From Acidimicrobiales bacterium (GTDB lineage: Bacteria > Actinomycetota > Acidimicrobiia > Acidimicrobiales > Iamiaceae), in the NCBI GenBank assembly GCA_030447445.1, contig JAUJOW010000015.1, positions 12,724-76,723 on the forward strand: DNA of 64,000 nucleotides, given 5' to 3'. The notes under the pieces were generated by a model. It searched no databases. It was not told the origin of the DNA and saw nothing but the letters and a program-made list of their open reading frames with translations. This document shows positions 10,112-17,666 of the stretch, in pieces. Made by a program: the position numbers and the translations under genes. Each line of letters starts with the position of its first letter. Within the stretch, counting starts at the first letter, position 1.

Positions 10112-11371
10112 TCAACCGAAGTCGCCGTAGGCGTAGGCGTTCTCGGCGTGGAGTGAGAGGTCCATGCCTCGATCCTCCTCGTCGGACGTGATGCGCAGGC
10201 CCATCGTCGCATCGATCACCTTGGCGATGATGAACGAGGCCACGAACGAGTAGGCGAGGGTGGCGAAGGAGGCCACGGCCTGGTCGAACAGCAGGTCGAT
10301 GCCGCCGCCCGTGAGGAGGCCCTCGTTCGAGATGTCGGGCACGGCCGGGTTGACCTTGGCGTCGGCGAACAGGCCGAGGAGCAGGGAGCCGACCAGGCCG
10401 CCGACGAGGTGCACGGCGATGACGTCGAGGGAGTCGTCGAAGCGGAACATCCGCTTGAGGCCGAGGGCGAGGAAGCAGACGACGCCGGCGGCGAAGCCGA
10501 TGAGGATGGCCGGCATCGACCCGACGAAGCCGGCGCACGGGGTGATGGCGACGAGGCCGGCCACCGCCCCCGAGGCCCCACCCAGGGTGGTGGCGTGGCC
10601 GTCCTTCAACCGCTCGGCGAGGAGCCAGCCGAGCATGGCCGCAGCCGCCGCCACGAAGGTGTTGAGGATGGCCTGGGCGGCGATGCCGTCGGCCCCGAGG
10701 GCGGAACCGGCGTTGAACCCGGCCCAGCCGAACCAGAGGATGCCGGTGCCGATGAGGGTCCACGGCAGCGAGTGGGGGGGCATGGCCTCGTCGGGCCAGC
10801 CCTTGCGCCGTCCGAGCACGAGGACCACGGCGAGGGCGGCGGCCCCGGCGTTGATGTGGACCACGGCCCCGCCGGCGAAGTCGAGCGCACCCATCTCGGC
10901 CAGCCAGCCCCCGCCGAAGACCCAGTGGGCCACGGGGGCGTAGACCGCCACGAGCCAGACGGCGATGAAGACGGCGTACGCACCGAACTTGAGGCGGTCG
11001 GCGGTGGCGCCGGTGATGAGCGCCGGGGTGATGATGGCGAAGGTCATCTGGTAAGCGGCGAACAGCACGAAGGGGATGGTGAGGAACCCGAAGAACCCGT
11101 CGCCACCGAGCACCTCACCGCCGACGTCGGTGAACCCGATGTGGTCCAGGTTCCCGATCACCCCACCGTTGCCGGCGTCGCCGAAGGCCAGGGAGAAGGC
11201 GACGAGGACCCAGATCACCGAGAGGAGGCCCATGGCGAAGAAGTTCTGCATGAGCATGCCGAGCATGTGCTTGGCCCGGACCATGCCGCCGTAGAAGAAG
11301 GCCAGGCCGGGGGTCATGAACAGCACCAGTGCGGTGGAGATGAGTACCCACGCGGTGTTGCCGGTGTCCAT
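10112..11371 (-). CDS. amtB: Ammonium transporter
   Basis: A 419-residue protein with eleven membrane helices expected. The pore's twin histidines are in FAGGAVVHINAG (His172) and DVIAVHLVGG. It conducts ammonia/ammonium across the cytoplasmic membrane and is gated by the PII protein encoded next. It lacks a long extra C-terminal signalling domain. It is the first gene of the amtB-glnB-glnD cluster. The 107 bases upstream are A/T-richer than the surroundings and should hold the nitrogen-regulated promoter, but I could not define a GlnR or AmtR box with confidence. Confidence 0.96.
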   Translation of the reverse strand: MDTGNTAWVLISTALVLFMTPGLAFFYGGMVRAKHMLGMLMQNFFAMGLLSVIWVLVAFSLAFGDAGNGGVIGNLDHIGFTDVGGEVLGGDGFFGFLTIPFVLFAAYQMTFAIITPALITGATADRLKFGAYAVFIAVWLVAVYAPVAHWVFGGGWLAEMGALDFAGGAVVHINAGAAALAVVLVLGRRKGWPDEAMPPHSLPWTLIGTGILWFGWAGFNAGSALGADGIAAQAILNTFVAAAAAMLGWLLAERLKDGHATTLGGASGAVAGLVAITPCAGFVGSMPAILIGFAAGVVCFLALGLKRMFRFDDSLDVIAVHLVGGLVGSLLLGLFADAKVNPAVPDISNEGLLTGGGIDLLFDQAVASFATLAYSFVASFIIAKVIDATMGLRITSDEEDRGMDLSLHAENAYAYGDFG

Positions 11372-11478
11372 CGTCGGTTCTCCTGGGTCGGTGGCAGACG
11401 CCGACAGGATGGCGACAGGATGTTTCGCCGTTGTTCGACGAGTGTTTCCGGCGTGTGAATGGCCGGATCAGGTCAACG

Positions 11479-12819
11479 TCAGAGGAGGGCGGTGGCCCTG
11501 CGGGCGGCGACCTGGACTGGATCCCACACCGGGGAGAAGGGTGGAGCGTAGGAGAGGTCCAGGTCGACGATCTCGTCCATGGTCATCTCGGCGTGCAGGG
11601 CGGTGGCAAGGGTGTCGATGCGCTTGGCCGCCCCGGTGCCACCCACGATCTGTCCGCCGAGGAGCCGGCCGGTGCCCCGCTCGGCCAGCACCTTGACCGT
11701 CATGGGCTCGGCGCCGGGGAAGTAGCCGGCCCGGGCCGAGGACTCGATGCGAGCGGCCACGTACTCGAACCCGGCCGTGGTGGCCTCCTGCTCGCTCAGG
11801 CCGGTCCGGGCGATCTCGGTGCCGCACACCTTCGTGATGGCGGTGCCGACCACACCCGGGAACCGGGCGTAGCCGCCGCCGATGTTGATGCCGGCGACCC
11901 GGGCCGTGCGGTTGGCCACGGTGCCGAGGGCGACGTGGATCCGCCGCCGGGAGACGAGGTGGTAGGTGTCGGCGCAGTCACCGGCGGCCCAGACGCCCTC
12001 GGCGCTGGTGCGCTGGCGGTGGTCGACCTCGATGGCGCCACGGGTGCCGAGGGTGAGCCCGGCTTCGCCGGCGAGGGCGGAGTTGGGAGCCACGCCGAGG
12101 CCGAGCACGACGAGGTCGGCAGGGATCCGGCCGGCGTCGGTGATCACGGCGCCCTCCTCGAAGCCCTGAACCAGCTCGCCCAGGCGGACCTTGACGCCCA
12201 GGGCCCGGACGGCATCGCCCACCTGGTCGGCGAGGTCGGGGTCGAGCGTGCGGCCCATCACCACGTCGTTGCCCTCTACGAGGACGACGTTGGCGCCCCA
12301 GCGGTGGAAGGCCTCGGCCATCTCCAGGCCGATGTACCCGGCGCCGACGACGACCACGTCACGGCAGCGGCTCTCCTTGGCCTGGGCCAGCAGGGCACAG
12401 CCGTCGTCGAGGGTCTGCACCCCCCGGATCCAATCGGCGTCGATGCCGGGAAGGGCGGGTCGGATGGGGTGGGCACCGGTGCCGATCATCAGGTGGTCGT
12501 AGCCCATGGTGATCGTGCGCCCCCGGGCGAGGTCCCGCACCTCCACCCGGCCGGCGCCCAGGTCGATGGCCGTGGCCTCGTGGCCCATGCGCACATCGAT
12601 GCGGTGATCCTGGCGGAACTGGTCCGGGGTGCGGGCGACGAGGTCGTCGAAGGACCCGACGTCGCCGGCCACGAGGTACGGGATGCCGCAGGCCGAGTAG
12701 CTCGTCCATCGGCCCCGCTCGAGCGCGACGATATCGAGGTCGGGGCGGCGACGGCGGGCCTGGGTGGCGGCGGCCATGCCTCCGGCGTCGCCGCCGATCA
12801 CCACGAGTCGCTCGGCCAC
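11479..12819 (-). CDS. FAD/NAD(P)-dependent disulfide oxidoreductase, CoA-disulfide reductase-like
   Basis: A 446-residue two-dinucleotide-binding flavoprotein. An N-terminal FAD motif (VVIGGDAGGMAAA) is followed by a single redox cysteine, Cys44, in SYSACGIPYLVAG. An NAD(P) motif (VVVGAGYIGLEMAEAF), a second FAD motif (GVWAAGDCADTY) and a C-terminal dimerisation domain (GTAITKVCGTEIARTGL) complete it. The single cysteine, instead of a CxxxxC pair, is typical of CoA-disulfide reductases and NADH oxidases of this group. It may reduce CoA or other low-molecular-weight disulfides, or polysulfide. No fused rhodanese domain is present. It diverges from the small cysteine protein gene. Confidence 0.9.
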   Translation of the reverse strand: MAERLVVIGGDAGGMAAATQARRRRPDLDIVALERGRWTSYSACGIPYLVAGDVGSFDDLVARTPDQFRQDHRIDVRMGHEATAIDLGAGRVEVRDLARGRTITMGYDHLMIGTGAHPIRPALPGIDADWIRGVQTLDDGCALLAQAKESRCRDVVVVGAGYIGLEMAEAFHRWGANVVLVEGNDVVMGRTLDPDLADQVGDAVRALGVKVRLGELVQGFEEGAVITDAGRIPADLVVLGLGVAPNSALAGEAGLTLGTRGAIEVDHRQRTSAEGVWAAGDCADTYHLVSRRRIHVALGTVANRTARVAGINIGGGYARFPGVVGTAITKVCGTEIARTGLSEQEATTAGFEYVAARIESSARAGYFPGAEPMTVKVLAERGTGRLLGGQIVGGTGAAKRIDTLATALHAEMTMDEIVDLDLSYAPPFSPVWDPVQVAARRATALL

Positions 12820-12873
12820 CGGTGGAGGCTACCGAGGGAGGGCCACCGGGGACCGAACTGTCAAGATGACGAC

Positions 12874-13059
12874 ATGGCCGTGCGCGAGGACTGCCGTCAC
12901 TACTCCACCCGGACCGTCGGGTCGGAGGTCGTGCAGCGCTGTCGCGTGGCCGCCAACGAGGAGGCGCCGTTCGCCTGCCCTGAGGGGTGCCTGTTCTTCG
13001 AGAGCCGGTCGATCAGCGACGCCGGCTGGCCTCGGGTCGGGCCCGGCGACGAGCGCTGA
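12874..13059 (+). CDS. Small conserved cysteine-rich protein, 61 residues
   Basis: The frame starts at an ATG and encodes MAVREDCRHYSTRTV, then VVQRCRVAANEEAPFACPEGCLFFESR. Four cysteines and a histidine (CRH, C, CPEGC) form a likely zinc- or iron-sulfur-binding knuckle. I recall similar small proteins in actinobacteria but know of no assigned function. It lies 15 bases before an Rrf2 regulator on the same strand and they probably share a transcript. A longer open frame upstream is antisense to the flavoprotein and is not coding. Confidence 0.7.
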   Translation: MAVREDCRHYSTRTVGSEVVQRCRVAANEEAPFACPEGCLFFESRSISDAGWPRVGPGDER

Positions 13060-13074
13060 GGCGTCGGGCCGCCG

Positions 13075-13551
13075 GTGAGGACCACCGCCAAGGTCGACTA
13101 CGGGGTTCGTGCGGCCATCGCACTCGCCGGCCAGCAGACCGTCGACGGCAGCGGCCGTCCCCGCCCCATGAAGGGGCAGGCCGTGGCCGAAGCCCAGGGC
13201 ATCCCGGTCAAGTTCCTCGAGAGCATCCTGGCCGACCTGAAGCGGGCGGGCATCGTGGGCAGCCAGCGGGGGTCCGACGGCGGGTACTGGCTGGCCCGTC
13301 CGGCCGGCGACGTGTCGGTGGCCGACATCATCCGAGCCGTCGAAGGTCCCTTGGCCGACGTACGGGGCACCCGGCCCGAGGCCCTCGACTACGGCGACGA
13401 CCTCCAGGCCCTCCAGCGCATGTGGGTGGCGGTGCGGGCCAACCTGCGGGCGGTGCTCGAAGAGGTCACCGTCGCCGACCTGCGATCCGGGCACCTCCCC
13501 CCTGCCGTCGAGGCGATGGCGGCCGACCCCGACGCCTGGGCCCGTCACTGA
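13075..13551 (+). CDS. Rrf2 family transcriptional regulator without cluster cysteines
   Basis: A 158-residue protein with the Rrf2 winged helix at the N-terminus (DYGVRAAIALAG, then IPVKFLESILADLKRAGIVGSQRGSDGGYWLARP). The family members IscR, NsrR and RsrR bind Fe-S clusters through three cysteines after the winged helix. This protein has no cysteine at all, so it must sense something else or act constitutively. Translation starts at a GTG. Its target is unknown; the neighbouring small cysteine-rich gene is the first candidate. Confidence 0.88.
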   Translation: MRTTAKVDYGVRAAIALAGQQTVDGSGRPRPMKGQAVAEAQGIPVKFLESILADLKRAGIVGSQRGSDGGYWLARPAGDVSVADIIRAVEGPLADVRGTRPEALDYGDDLQALQRMWVAVRANLRAVLEEVTVADLRSGHLPPAVEAMAADPDAWARH

Positions 13552-13558
13552 ACGACGG

Positions 13559-13909
13559 TCAGACGTCGGGCCAGCGGGCGAAGAAGCGGGACCGGGGCAG
13601 GACCCGGTCGCAGCCGGCGGCGGTGGCGGCGGCCAGCAGCCCGTCGTCGACGTGGGGCCCGAAGCCGACGACGGGCACCTCGAGGTCGAGGGCGGCCACC
13701 GCCTCGAGCGCCCCCGGCCGGGCAAGGTCGACCACCACGAGGTCGACCTCGTCGGCGGCGCCGAGGTCGGCCAGGTGGGCCAGGTCGGCCAGCGCCACGA
13801 AGCGGAGCTCCGGACCGGCCGGGCCGGCCGAGCTGGTCAGGCGGGACCGGTCCATGAGGTCGGGGACCACGGCGGCGATCCGCCCCACCCCGCCCGCCGG
13901 CTCGGTCAT
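13559..13909 (-). CDS. Hypothetical protein resembling a receiver-like alpha/beta fold
   Basis: A 116-residue protein with alternating strands and helices (RIAAVVPDLMDRSRL, VDLVVVDLARPGALEAV, VPVVGFGPHVDDGLL, GCDRVLPRSRF). This pattern resembles a response-regulator receiver. The middle aspartate in VVVDLARPG sits where a phosphorylation site would be, but other receiver landmarks are weak. The start overlaps the stop of the upstream gene by four bases, so the two are translationally coupled. The function is not known. Confidence 0.6.
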   Translation of the reverse strand: MTEPAGGVGRIAAVVPDLMDRSRLTSSAGPAGPELRFVALADLAHLADLGAADEVDLVVVDLARPGALEAVAALDLEVPVVGFGPHVDDGLLAAATAAGCDRVLPRSRFFARWPDV

Positions 13910-14439
13910 CGCCGCCCCTCGGCCCGGCGCCGGGACAGGATCACGTGGGCCTTCGCCGCCCCCCAGGTGAGGCCCGGCTCGTGGAGCGCGGGGTCGAGGT
14001 CGGCGAAGCGGGTCGGGGTGAGGTCATAGGCGTCGTCGGGGAAGGCGCTGGCGGCCATGGCGTCGCGCTCGACCGGCGGTACGCCGGCGGCGGCGAGGAC
14101 GGCGGTGGGGTGGCGCACCGCCGTGCGCACGATGGCCAACGGGTTGGTGGGCTGGTCGTCGACGTCCCGGGCGAGCAGGGCCCGCACCTTCGGACCGATG
14201 TCGGCAGCCGCCGCCTCGCCGGCGGCAGCGGCGGCACGGGCCACGTCGGCATCGACCCGGCCAGCCCACGCCTCGGCCAGCCGGGCCACCGAGCGCTCGA
14301 CCCACCCCGGCAGCGCCGCCTGCACCCCGTCGGCGAGCGCTTCGGCGTGGGCGGCGAGGGCGGCCAGGTCGTCGTCGGCCTCGCCGCCGGGACGGGGAGG
14401 GTTGGCAACCGTGCCCACGCCACCGATGATGGTCCCCAT
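13906..14439 (-). CDS. Hypothetical protein, alanine-rich and helical
   Basis: About 177 residues, mostly helical and alanine-rich (DDDLAALAAHAEALADGVQ, WVERSVARLAEAW), ending with a conserved-looking FADLDPALHEPGLTWGAAKAHV segment. I do not recognise a named family. No membrane segments or signal peptide are seen. The start is uncertain: the ATG at 14439 shares its CATG with the divergent DUF427 gene, and another in-frame start lies at 14457. It is coupled to the receiver-like gene by a four-base overlap. Confidence 0.6.
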   Translation of the reverse strand: MGTIIGGVGTVANPPRPGGEADDDLAALAAHAEALADGVQAALPGWVERSVARLAEAWAGRVDADVARAAAAAGEAAAADIGPKVRALLARDVDDQPTNPLAIVRTAVRHPTAVLAAAGVPPVERDAMAASAFPDDAYDLTPTRFADLDPALHEPGLTWGAAKAHVILSRRRAEGRR

Positions 14440-14935
14440 GGGGGACCCGGACCGCATCGAACCCGGCCCGGGCCAGGAGTCGGTGTGGGACTACCCGCGA
14501 CCGCCCCGCCTCGAGCCGACCGCCAGCCACGTCGTGGTCGAGCTCGCCGGCGCCGTCCTCGCCGACAGCAGCGCCGCCTACCGGGTGCTCGAGACGAGCC
14601 AGCCCCCCGCCTACTACCTGCCCGCCGATGACGTCGCCACCGAGCACCTCACACCCACCACCACCCGCACCTTCTGTGAGTGGAAGGGACAGGCCCGGTA
14701 CTTCTCGGCTCGGGTCGGCGACCGGGTCGTGCCCGACGTGGCCTGGTGCTACGACCACCCCACCCCCGCCTTCGAGCCGATCACGGGCTACCTGGCCTTC
14801 TACCCCGGGCGGGTGGACGGCTGCTGGGTCGACGACGAGCCGGTGGTCGCCAACGACGGCGGCTTCTACGGCGGGTGGATCACCTCCAAGGTGGTGGGAC
14901 CGTTCAAGGGCGGGCCCGGCACCGCCCACTGGTAG
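14438..14935 (+). CDS. DUF427 domain-containing protein
   Basis: A 165-residue protein matching DUF427: RLEPTASHVVVELAGAVLADS, then YYLPADDVATEHLTPTTTRTFCEWKG, YFSARVGD, VAWCYDHPTPAFEPITGYLAFYPGRVD. The family is a small beta barrel-like fold of unknown function found across actinobacteria. The last 40 residues (WVDDEPVVANDGGFYGGWITS) extend past the core. Its start codon overlaps that of the divergent hypothetical gene on the opposite strand. Confidence 0.88.
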   Translation: MGDPDRIEPGPGQESVWDYPRPPRLEPTASHVVVELAGAVLADSSAAYRVLETSQPPAYYLPADDVATEHLTPTTTRTFCEWKGQARYFSARVGDRVVPDVAWCYDHPTPAFEPITGYLAFYPGRVDGCWVDDEPVVANDGGFYGGWITSKVVGPFKGGPGTAHW

Positions 14936-14940
14936 GCCGG

Positions 14941-15275
14941 TGCGCATCCGGGCCCTGTCGGTGTTCGAGGGGGTCGTCTACCACTGCTGGCCGCTCGACC
15001 GGGGCCAACCCGTGCCGGCCCACCCTGGAGGTCGAGGCCGTCCTGCGAGCCGGTGACGCCGACGACGGCCCGCTGCTCCTGACGGTGGCCGACTACGTGG
15101 CCATGGTCGGCAGCGTCGAGCGGGCCGGCAAGTGCGCCTCGAGCAGCTCGCCGCCAAGGACCGCATCGTCGCCCACCTCGGCGTCGACCACATCACGTTC
15201 CTGTTCTGGACACCCGTGGCCATCGACGCTCCCGGCACAGGGGACGTCCACGAACAAGGGGGTCCAAAGGACTAG
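14941..15275 (+). CDS. Hypothetical protein, broken by two frameshifts
   Basis: Three successive frames give one sensible protein: VRIRALSVFEGVVYHCWPLDR, then LEVEAVLRAGDADDGPLLLTVADYVAMVGSVERAGK, then LEQLAAKDRIVAHLGVDHITFLFWTPVAI. Breaks lie near 15015-15030 and 15125-15140. I do not recognise the family. The joined protein would be about 110 residues and soluble. It starts five bases after DUF427 and likely shares its transcript. The small breaks look like sequencing indels. Confidence 0.45.
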
Positions 15276-15277
15276 CG

Positions 15278-15878
15278 CTAGTCGGAGACCTCGAACACAT
15301 CGACGCCCTCCTGCCACTCCGACTCCGATACCTCACCATCGAGGTCGTCGTCGTAGAGCTCGAAGTAGGCGTCACCGAACGTGGCCTCGTCGAGCGGGTC
15401 GTCGGCCCACGAGTCGCCGAGGGCAGTGACGTCGAAGCTCTCGTTGAACTCGTCTGCGTCGAGGTCACCATCACCATCGCTGTCCCAGTCGCCGAAGGCG
15501 CCGTAGTCGGCGTCGGCCGGGTACCAGATGGAGCTGTTGGTCTCCACTCGTCGGCGTCGACAACGCCGTCACCATCGTCGTCCCAGAGTGGCAGGCGGTC
15601 TCCGCCACCTCATCGTGGGTCAGTTGGGCGTCACCGTCGACGTCCCAGTCGTCGAACGCACCTTCCTCCGACGACCACTCGGCCCACTCGTCGGCGTCGA
15701 GGGCCGAGTCACCGTTGACGTCGACACTGGCGAAATCGTCTTCGACCTCGGCGCCGTCCTTGACCCCAGCGTCGTCTTCAACCTCCCCGGCCTCGTCTAC
15801 GACTCCCGCGCCCTCCTCGCTGCAGGCTCCGAAGAGCAGCGGCACCGCCGCCATCGTGATCGCCAGGGTCCTCCGCAT
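15278..15878 (-). CDS. EF-hand calcium-binding lipoprotein, frameshifted
   Basis: Translation starts with a lipoprotein signal (MRRTLAITMAAVPLLFGAC, lipobox LFGAC). Five EF-hand-like loops follow across three frames: DVNGDSALDADEW, DWDVDGDAQLTHDEV, DDDGDGVVDADEW, DWDSDGDGDLDADEF and YDDDLDGEVSESEW. Single-base breaks occur near 15590 (a G run) and near 15545. Joined, the protein is about 200 residues, acidic, anchored to the outer face of the membrane, and likely to bind calcium. Both the plus-strand gene and this one end inside a 12-base palindrome (15271-15282). Confidence 0.6.
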
Positions 15879-16067
15879 CGAACTGGCCCTCTCTCTCTCG
15901 TGCTCGTCGTGCCGGTCGTCGACTGTTGCCCGCCCACCCTGTCCGCTGGGAGTCACGGGCGCAGGGCCTCGGGTAACCGTTCGGTCACGGGAACGCTCCC
16001 CTTCCTCAAAGGACATCCGGCGGCGTTGCCGAACGCCTCGGGGCGAAGCCGGCCGATCAGGACGGCG

Positions 16068-16861
16068 TCAGCCGAGGGCGGAGTTGAGGTTGCCGGAGCG
16101 AAGGCCCTCCAGGTCCAGGGTGACGTAGCGGTAGCCGGCCGCCTGCACGGCCGCCACCACCTCGGCCCGGAGGGCCACCACGCCGGCCAGCGCGCCGAGC
16201 GGCACCTCCAGGCGGGCGGTGTCGTCGTAGTGGCGGACCCGCAGGTCGTCGAAGCCGAGCGCCCGCAGCCCGGCTTCGGCCCGCTCCACCCGACCGAGCA
16301 GCGCCACCGACACCGCCGTGCCGTAGGGCAGGCGCGAGGCCAGCAGGCGGCCGCCGGCTTGTCCCAGGTGCGCAGACCGAGCCGGCGGGAGGCGGCCCGC
16401 ACGTCGGCTTTGGTGAACCCGGCGTCGACCAGCGGGAAGGCCGCGCCGCGACCGGCCGCCGCCCGCTGGCCGGGGCGGTGGTCACCGAGGTCGTCGAGGT
16501 TCACCCCCACCACCACCACCGCTCCCTCGGCCGACGCCACCGGACCGAGGGCATCCATGAGCGCGTCCCTGCACCAGAAGCAGCGCCTGCGTCGTTGCGG
16601 CGGTAGGCGGCGCTGGCCATCTCGTCGGTGACCACGGTCGACCACCGCAACCCCCATTCACCGGCCAGGGCAGCGCAGTCCTCGGCCTCGGCGCCGGCCA
16701 ACGACGGGGACACGGCGGTGACGGCGTGGACCTCGGTCGGCCCCCAACGTGTCGTTGGCGACGCGAGCGAGGAAGGCCGAGTCGGCCCCACCAGAGAACG
16801 CCACCACCACCCGTCCGAGCGTTCCCAGGCAGTCCTCGAGGGCGGCCAGCGGGGCCGTCAC
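16068..16861 (-). CDS. larE: ATP-dependent sacrificial sulfur transferase LarE, with three frameshifts
   Basis: Four frame segments join into a full LarE. They are the PP-loop (VVVAFSGGADSAFLARVAND), then TEVHAVTAVSPSLAGAEAED, then RRCFWCRDALMDALG with the GVNLDDLGDHRPGQRAA motif, and last ACLASRLPYGTAVS with the C-terminal tail. The cysteine in ACLASRLPYG matches the residue that donates sulfur in LarE, which builds the nickel-pincer cofactor of lactate racemase and related enzymes. Breaks are near 16735, 16600 and 16365, the last a missing C beside that cysteine. larB and larC are not in the window. The start overlaps the alaX stop by four bases. Confidence 0.75.
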
Positions 16862-17574
16862 GGCAAGACCTCGATCCGGATCCGCTTGTTGCCCTTGCCC
16901 TTGGACTCGGTCTTGACCACCTGGATGCGGCCGACCTCGCCGGTCGAACGGACATGGGTGCCGCCGTCGGCCTGCTTGTCGAGACCGACGATGTCGACCA
17001 CCCGGATCTCGGCCACCTCCTCGGGGATCAGGCTCACCTTGGTGCGGATGAGGTCGGCATCAGCCAGGGCCTCGCGGCGGGGCAGGAACGACACCTCGAT
17101 GGGACGGTCGGCGGCCAGCTCGGCGTTCACCAGCTCCTCGACCCGAGCGGCGAACCCCCGGGCAACGGGTCGAACTCGAAGTCCATGCGGGCGGCCAACG
17201 GTTCCATGTTGCCGCCGGTGACCGGGTGGCCCACTCGTTCCAGATGACGCCGCACAGCACGTGGAGGGCGGTGTGGGTGCGCATGAGGGCGTGGCGCCGG
17301 TCCCAGTCGAGCTCGCCCCGCACATCGGCCCCCACCGGTGGCGGCTCGACCCCTCGGCCACGGTGTGCCAGATGACGCCCCCCCGCTTGGCCACGGAGAC
17401 CACCTGCGCCTCGCCGCCGTCCCAGGACAGGGTCCCCGTGTCGTGGGGCTGCCCGCCGCCGATCGCGTAGAAGGCGGTGCGGCCGAGGGCGACCTCCCGG
17501 CCCTCCACCGCCACCACCTCGGCGTCGAAGCTGGCCAGGCCGGCGTCCCGGAGGTACAGCGCGCCGGTGAACAT
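16858..17574 (-). CDS. Alanyl-tRNA editing protein AlaX-like, frameshifted in the middle
   Basis: The N-terminal beta-barrel part (MFTGALYLRDAGLASFDAEVV, AFYAIGGGQPHDTGTL) and the C-terminal editing part (VNAELAADRPIEVSFLPRREAL) share one frame. The middle needs other frames to restore RTHTALHVLCGVIW and PVTGGNMEPLAARMDFEF. Breaks are near 17345, 17225 and 17155. HTALH supplies two zinc ligands. In the later DKQADGGTHVRSTGEVG, the position often held by Cys in CGGTH is Asp. Such proteins hydrolyse Ser or Gly wrongly attached to tRNA-Ala. It lies on the same strand as larE. Confidence 0.75.
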   Translation of the reverse strand: MFTGALYLRDAGLASFDAEVVAVEGREVALGRTAFYAIGGGQPHDTGTLSWDGGEAQVVSVAKRGGVIWHTVAEGSSRHRWGPMCGASSTGTGATPSCAPTPPSTCCAASSGTSGPPGHRRQHGTVGRPHGLRVRPVARGFAARVEELVNAELAADRPIEVSFLPRREALADADLIRTKVSLIPEEVAEIRVVDIVGLDKQADGGTHVRSTGEVGRIQVVKTESKGKGNKRIRIEVLP

Positions 17575-17666
17575 GGCATGTCATTGTGGTGGCGGTGCCG
17601 GGCGCCCAGCACGCCGGACCACTATTCTTTGCCCCGATCACCTCGGTGCACACACAGAAGGGAACG

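Noticed and set aside
11372..11478. A GlnR or AmtR box upstream of amtB
   Set aside because: Some GTTTC and GTTGTTC elements are present but spacing does not fit a known consensus well enough.
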